A DNA stretch of 64,000 nt, from NCBI RefSeq assembly GCF_002257565.1, contig NZ_CP022736.1, positions 3,100,001 to 3,164,000 of the forward strand, given 5' to 3'. Both the position numbers and the translations under genes were made by a program. Of this stretch, positions 59,602 to 64,000 are shown in pieces. The notes under the pieces were generated by a model, which saw only the letters and a list, made by a program, of their open reading frames with translations, was not told the origin of the DNA and ran no database searches. How positions within the stretch are numbered: position 1 is the first letter of the stretch; every line of letters starts with the position of its first letter. The stretch comes from Herbaspirillum sp. meg3 (GTDB lineage: Bacteria > Pseudomonadota > Gammaproteobacteria > Burkholderiales > Burkholderiaceae_D).

Positions 59602-61938
59602 TTAAGCCGCCTTCGCGTGCTGTACAGCAGCGCGATGCAGCAGCACCGGAATCGATTTCGACGTCGGCGTGCGCGCCTTGTCGGCGAAGCTCTCCAGCGG
59701 CACCAGCGGATTGGTCTCGGGATAGTAGCTGCCGATGCAACCACGCGGGATGTCATACTCCACCAGCAGGAAACCGTCGGCGCGGCGTTCGATGCCATCG
59801 TCCCAGACGCTGACAACATCAACCCATTCGCCGTCCTTCAGACCCAGCACATCCAGATCCTGCTTGTTGATGAAGATCACGCGACGCTGGCCGAACACGC
59901 CGCGATAGCGGTCGTCCATGCCGTAGATGGTGGTGTTGTACTGATCGTGCGAACGCGTAGTCATGAGCGTCATCAGCTTCTCGCCGTACATTTTGCGCGC
60001 ACGATGGATAGGCGTATCCAGCGGAATCGCGTTGACCACGAAATTGGCCTTGCCGGTGCTGGTCTTCCAGACGCGCTCACGCGAGGCGACGCCCAGATGG
60101 AAGCCGCCCGGGTTGGCGATGCGCTGGTTGTAGTCCTTGAAGGAGTCGTAGACCTTTTCGATGGCGTTGCGGATGCGCGAATAGTCTTCGGCGTACCAGA
60201 GCCAATCGATCTTCTTGCCGTTGTTGCGATGTTTCATTGTGGCTTCGGCGATGTGCGCAACGATGGCGGTTTCCGACATGCAGTTTTCCGACGCCGGCTT
60301 GTTGATCCCGTAAGAGACGTGGACCATGCTCATCGAATCTTCCACCGTCACGCCTTGCGCGCCGCCGGCTTGCATATCGATCTCGGTACGGCCCAGCGTC
60401 GGCAGGATCAGCGCGTCCTTGCCGTGCACCAGATGACTGCGGTTAAGCTTGGTGGTGATGTGGACAGTCAGGTTGCACGAACGCATCGCGTCAAACGTGC
60501 GCGGCGTATCCGGTGTGGCCATGGCAAAGTTGCCGCCCAGTCCGATAAAGACCTTGGTACGGCCTTCCAGCATCGCCATCACGGAACCCACGGTGTCATT
60601 GCCGTGGTGACGCGGCGCCTTGAATTCAAACACCTGCTCCAGACGATCAAGGAAGGCGTCAGTCGGCTTTTCATCGATGCCGACCGTACGGTCACCCTGC
60701 ACATTGGAGTGGCCGCGCACCGGGCACAAGCCTGCACCTGGACGACCGATATTACCGCGCAGCATCATCATGTTGGACAGCAATTGAATCGTGCCGACCG
60801 CATGTTTGTGCTGCGTCAGGCCCATGCCCCAGGTGGCGATGACTGCTTTACCCTTGACATAGACTTGCGCCAGCTTTTCGATATCTTCGCGCGACACGCC
60901 GGATTCGCCGATGATGTCAGTCCAGCTTTCGGCGCGCGCATCAGCAGCAAACTCCTCGAAACCGGAAGTATGTTCCTCGATGAATTTCACATCGAGAACG
61001 CGCTCCGTCCCCTTCAGCAAGGCTTCGTCGTCCAACTCAATCGTGCGTTTGATGACGCCCTTGATCAGCGCCAGATCGCCGCCCAGCGTCGGGTGAATGA
61101 ACATCGAGCTGATCTGGGTGCTGCCCATGGTCAGCATTTCAATTTTGCTTTGTGGATCTGCGAAGCGCTCCAGACCGCGCTCCTTGAGCGGGTTGATGGC
61201 GACAATGGCAACGCCGCGCTTAGAGGCCTCACGTAACTCACCCATCATGCGCGGATGGTTCGTGGCCGGATTTTGACCGAACAGCAACAAGGTGTCGCAC
61301 AGGTCAAAGTCGTCCAGCAGCACGGTGCCCTTGCCCACGCCGACGGTAACCGGCAGGCCGACGCTGGTGGGCTCGTGGCACATGTTGGAACAGTCGGGGA
61401 AATTGTTGGTGCCGTATTGGCGGACAAACAGCTGGAACAGGAAGGCGGCTTCGTTGCTGGCGCGGCCGGAGACGTAGAAGTCGGCCATGTTCGGATCAGG
61501 CAGCGCATTGAGATGGCGGCTGATGAGATCAAAAGCCTGATCCCAGGCTATCGGCACGTACTTGTCGCTGACGGCGTCATAGACCATCGGCGCAGTCAGG
61601 CGGCCATGATCTTCCAGCTCGTAATCAGACTGCTCCATCAGCTCGGCAACCGTGTGCCGGGCGAAGAAATCGTTGGTCACGCGCTTCTTGGTAGCTTCCG
61701 CCGCCACCGCCTTGACACCGTTTTCGCAGAATTCAAAGGTGGAGGTGTGTTCGCGATCCGGCCAGGCGCAGCCGGGGCAGTCGAAGCCATCCGGCTGGTT
61801 TTGCGACAGCAGCGTGCGCAAGCCCTTGCCGTCAGCCACGTGCTCCTTGACCAGATTCAGCGCCACGTACTTAAGCGCGCCCCAACCACCTGCGGGGTTG
61901 TTATAGGTCTCGATCTTTGCCTTGCCTGCCTTCGCCAT
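59602..61938 (-). CDS. YdeP/FdhF-family molybdopterin oxidoreductase
   Basis: This 778-residue protein is a bis-MGD enzyme of the formate-dehydrogenase-alpha type. N-terminal DCPGCAWPD (Cys54, Cys57) and FEFCENG (Cys71) suggest an iron-sulfur site. Cys187 in SNMCHEPTSVGL is at the Mo-ligand position, which is selenocysteine in FdhF; here it is encoded as Cys. The C-terminal molybdopterin-dinucleotide domain includes TTRSHDQYNTTIYGMDDRYRG. YdeP in E. coli is linked to acid resistance; the substrate is not known. No signal peptide, so cytosolic. A small HTH-like gene follows. Confidence 0.9.
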   Translation of the reverse strand: MAKAGKAKIETYNNPAGGWGALKYVALNLVKEHVADGKGLRTLLSQNQPDGFDCPGCAWPDREHTSTFEFCENGVKAVAAEATKKRVTNDFFARHTVAELMEQSDYELEDHGRLTAPMVYDAVSDKYVPIAWDQAFDLISRHLNALPDPNMADFYVSGRASNEAAFLFQLFVRQYGTNNFPDCSNMCHEPTSVGLPVTVGVGKGTVLLDDFDLCDTLLLFGQNPATNHPRMMGELREASKRGVAIVAINPLKERGLERFADPQSKIEMLTMGSTQISSMFIHPTLGGDLALIKGVIKRTIELDDEALLKGTERVLDVKFIEEHTSGFEEFAADARAESWTDIIGESGVSREDIEKLAQVYVKGKAVIATWGMGLTQHKHAVGTIQLLSNMMMLRGNIGRPGAGLCPVRGHSNVQGDRTVGIDEKPTDAFLDRLEQVFEFKAPRHHGNDTVGSVMAMLEGRTKVFIGLGGNFAMATPDTPRTFDAMRSCNLTVHITTKLNRSHLVHGKDALILPTLGRTEIDMQAGGAQGVTVEDSMSMVHVSYGINKPASENCMSETAIVAHIAEATMKHRNNGKKIDWLWYAEDYSRIRNAIEKVYDSFKDYNQRIANPGGFHLGVASRERVWKTSTGKANFVVNAIPLDTPIHRARKMYGEKLMTLMTTRSHDQYNTTIYGMDDRYRGVFGQRRVIFINKQDLDVLGLKDGEWVDVVSVWDDGIERRADGFLLVEYDIPRGCIGSYYPETNPLVPLESFADKARTPTSKSIPVLLHRAAVQHAKAA

Positions 61939-62017
61939 TTTTGCTCCACCAATACAATTTCAGATGATGGAGAGTCTACCTGCTGCCGGTGGTCGTGGCG
62001 TACACAGTCAAGCAGCT

Positions 62018-62056
62018 AAAAAAGGAGTACAGCAGGCGCAGCGCTACACTCCTTTT
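62018..62056 (-). terminator. Terminator after the OppF-type gene
   Basis: AAAAGGAGT pairs with ACTCCTTTT with an interrupted inner stem (AGC/GCT), followed on the minus strand by a T run. It lies five bases after the OppF-type stop and about 80 bases upstream of the YdeP gene. Confidence 0.75.
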
Positions 62057-62060
62057 CTTC

Positions 62061-63059
62061 CTACAACAGTACGTCGTCGCGGATACAGGCACGCCAGCGG
62101 CCCGGCGCGACTTCCTTCAGCTCTGGAACCGTTGCCGCACAGGCTTCCTGCGCATAAGGGCAGCGCGTGCGAAATACACATCCCGACGGCGGATTGGCCG
62201 GGCTGGGCAAGTCACCCTGCAGGGTGCGGCGATTCTTAGCTTGCTCCCGCGCATCCGACTCCGGCTTGGGAGAAGCCGCCAGCAAGGCCTGTGAATAGGG
62301 ATGCAAGGGCTTTTCGAACAAGGCTGACGCCGGCGCGATCTCCATGACTTTGCCCAGATACAGCACCACCACGCGGTCGCAGATGTATTCGACCACATCG
62401 AGATCATGTGAAATGAACAACATCGCCAGATTGAAGCGCTGACGCAGATCTTGCAGCAGATTGATCACCTGCGCCTGAATCGACACATCCAGCGCCGACA
62501 CCGGCTCGTCAGCGACGATGAAACGCGGTTCCACCGCCAACGCACGGGCGATGCCGATACGCTGGCGCTGACCACCGGAAAACTCATGCGGATAGCGCGC
62601 ACCGTGCTCGGCGCGCAGACCCACCAGTTGCAACAGCTCGGCAATGCGCGTGGCGCGCGCTTCGCCGCGATGCAGGCCGTGGGTATCGAGCGCTTCGCCT
62701 ATGATGTCGCGTACGCGTTGACGCGGGTTCAGGCTGGCATACGGGTCCTGAAAGATGATCTGCATTTCGCGGCGCAAAGCGCGCATGCGCGAAGCCGACA
62801 GGTTGGAGATGTCTTCGCCCTGATAACGGATCTCGCCGCCGCTGCTTTCCATCAGGCGCAGCAAGGTACGGCCGACGGTGCTCTTGCCCGAGCCGGATTC
62901 GCCGACCAGCCCAAGCACTTCGCACGGCATGATGGAAAAACTGACATCGTCGACGGCGCGGATGGGCGCGTCTTTTTGCTTGCCGCTGAAGTATTTTTTC
63001 AGATGGCGCACTTCGACCAGCGGCGTGGTGTTGGTCCCGTTCGTATTCATCGTGCTCAT
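62061..63059 (-). CDS. Oligopeptide/dipeptide ABC transporter ATPase, OppF/DppF type
   Basis: This is a 332-residue ATPase. Walker A GLVGESGSGKSTVGRT, Q-loop QDPYASLNPRQ, signature FSGGQRQRIGIARAL, Walker B IVADEPVSALDVS, and His switch ISHDLD are complete. The C-terminal oligopeptide-type domain has CVFRTRCPYAQEAC, the cysteine cluster (three Cys) typical of OppF/DppF. It overlaps the OppD-type gene by four bases. Substrate may be di- or oligopeptides or related compounds; the permease and binding-protein genes lie outside the window. Confidence 0.92.
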   Translation of the reverse strand: MSTMNTNGTNTTPLVEVRHLKKYFSGKQKDAPIRAVDDVSFSIMPCEVLGLVGESGSGKSTVGRTLLRLMESSGGEIRYQGEDISNLSASRMRALRREMQIIFQDPYASLNPRQRVRDIIGEALDTHGLHRGEARATRIAELLQLVGLRAEHGARYPHEFSGGQRQRIGIARALAVEPRFIVADEPVSALDVSIQAQVINLLQDLRQRFNLAMLFISHDLDVVEYICDRVVVLYLGKVMEIAPASALFEKPLHPYSQALLAASPKPESDAREQAKNRRTLQGDLPSPANPPSGCVFRTRCPYAQEACAATVPELKEVAPGRWRACIRDDVLL

Positions 63060-64000
63060 ACCGGCTTCCTCAAAACACAGCGGACATTGTGACCGTCATC
63101 GCCCAGCGTCAGCGATGGCATGGCGACACGGCAGGCATCCGAGGCATGGCTGCAACGCGGCTCAAAAGCGCACCCCGGCGGCGGCGCCAGCGGACTGGCG
63201 ACCTGACCGGGAATCGCCGCCAGCCGCGGACGCTCGCCGGCAACAGCGTGATTCTTGCTGCGCCCCGGCAGACAATTGAGCAGACCGGCTGTGTAAGGAT
63301 GCTGCGGGTTGTCAAAAATCTGCGGCACGCTGCCCTGCTCCACCATGCGGCCGGCATACATCACGGCGACGCGGTCGGCGATCTCCGCCACCACGCCGAG
63401 GTTGTGGGTGATGAACAAAATGCCGGTGCCGGTTTCACGCTGCAGTTTTTGCAGCAACGCCAGAATCTGCGCCTGAATCGTCACGTCCAGTGCCGTGGTC
63501 GGCTCATCAGCAATCAGCAGCGAAGGATTGCACGACAAGGCCAGCGCGATCATCACGCGTTGGCGCATGCCGCCCGACAACTGATGCGGATATTCATACA
63601 AGCGGCGCGCCGTAGCGGGAATCTCGACCAGCTCCAGCATGCGCTGTGCATGGATCATCGCGTCCTTGTGGCTCTTGCCCAGATGCAGGCGCACGCTTTC
63701 AGCAATCTGGTCACCAAGCGTGAAGACCGGATTCAGACTGGTCATCGGCTCCTGAAACACCATCGCGATTTCATTGCCGCGCAACTGGCGCAGGCTGCGT
63801 TGCGGCAGGCGCGTGAGGTCGACCGTTTCTCCATCGCGGCGCTTGAAGCGGATGCTGCCGCCGACCACGCGGCCGGCATCGGCCGGGATCAAACCCATGA
63901 TGGACAAACTGGTCACCGACTTGCCGGAACCGGACTCGCCGACTACCGCCAGCGTCTCGCCGGCATTGACGGTGAAGCTCACACCATCAACCGACTTCAC
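63056..64000 (-). CDS. Oligopeptide/dipeptide ABC transporter ATPase, OppD/DppD type, 5' end outside window
   Basis: 314 codons are visible and the frame runs off the window, so the GTG at 64000 is probably an internal codon (family members have about 15 more residues). Walker A AVVGESGSGKSVTSLS, signature LSGGMRQRVMIALALS, Walker B LLIADEPTTALDVT and His switch ITHNLG are present. The C-terminal CAFEPRCSHASDAC cysteine cluster is kept. It overlaps the OppF-type gene by four bases, so it is the upstream partner of the ATPase pair. Confidence 0.92.
   Translation of the reverse strand: MKSVDGVSFTVNAGETLAVVGESGSGKSVTSLSIMGLIPADAGRVVGGSIRFKRRDGETVDLTRLPQRSLRQLRGNEIAMVFQEPMTSLNPVFTLGDQIAESVRLHLGKSHKDAMIHAQRMLELVEIPATARRLYEYPHQLSGGMRQRVMIALALSCNPSLLIADEPTTALDVTIQAQILALLQKLQRETGTGILFITHNLGVVAEIADRVAVMYAGRMVEQGSVPQIFDNPQHPYTAGLLNCLPGRSKNHAVAGERPRLAAIPGQVASPLAPPPGCAFEPRCSHASDACRVAMPSLTLGDDGHNVRCVLRKPV

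Noticed and set aside
59584..61236. 550-residue plus-strand frame
   Set aside because: Antisense shadow of the YdeP-type molybdoenzyme gene.
61376..61380. Selenocysteine in the FdhF-like enzyme
   Set aside because: The metal-ligand position (Cys187) is an ordinary cysteine codon; no in-frame TGA occurs in the gene.

Overview
The window looks like chromosomal DNA of a betaproteobacterium of the Oxalobacteraceae, most likely Herbaspirillum or a close relative. This is an inference from gene order (pnp-rpsO; leuA-pssA-psd-ilvC-ilvH-ilvB in one block), moderate-to-high GC, and families common in Burkholderiales (DUF3619, DUF3106, DUF2917). No rRNA, tRNA, CRISPR array, insertion sequence or phage gene was recognised.

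Layout. 1-2.0 kb: pnp (cut by the window edge) and rpsO. 2.1-9.4 kb: an outer-membrane-type lipoprotein, then a catabolic cluster (GntP permease, RidA, D-aminoacylase-family deacylase, RpiR regulator; divergently a fold-type III PLP deaminase and a PfkB sugar kinase). 9.5-16.1 kb: TPR-methyltransferase, MocR regulator, DUF2917 protein, PAS-PAS-GGDEF cyclase coupled to an alpha/beta hydrolase, and a Ser-rich orphan. 16.2-24.4 kb: leucine/isoleucine/valine and phosphatidylethanolamine synthesis genes. A 150-bp repeat lies at the 3' end of ilvC. 24.9-28.7 kb: ECF sigma factor operon, RDD protein, lipase-like protein, small lipoprotein. 28.9-38.9 kb: housekeeping genes (ferritin-like protein, gamma carbonic anhydrase, Hsp33, RNA-modification enzymes, suhB, VOC protein, hydrolase, HxlR/SMR pair, RhlE helicase, GNAT). 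38.9-40.5 kb: less GC-rich patch with an orphan fimbrial adhesin. 40.6-44.0 kb: osmoprotectant ABC transporter. 44.5-51.8 kb: DUF4197, MFS pump, AraC regulator with EamA exporter, TM2 protein, exported ATP-dependent DNA ligase, CorC/HlyC protein. 51.9-56.9 kb: Fur-box-preceded operon of PepSY, DUF2271, DUF4198, ApbE and a membrane diflavin reductase. 57.1-64 kb: GST, second MocR regulator, YdeP-type molybdoenzyme with a small helix-turn-helix partner, and OppD/OppF ATPases (OppD cut by the edge).

Two gene groups form coherent systems. In the 2.7-9.4 kb cluster, sugar-acid uptake (GntP), N-deacylation, PLP-dependent deamination and KDG phosphorylation fit a route from N-acetyl-D-glucosaminate through D-glucosaminate to KDG-6-phosphate, with RidA clearing enamine by-products and RpiR sensing a phosphosugar. 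In the 51.9-56.9 kb operon, NADPH electrons could pass through a membrane diflavin reductase and a PepSY membrane protein to a periplasmic DUF2271 protein. DUF2271 carries an ApbE flavinylation motif, which suggests an iron-regulated extracytosolic reductase.
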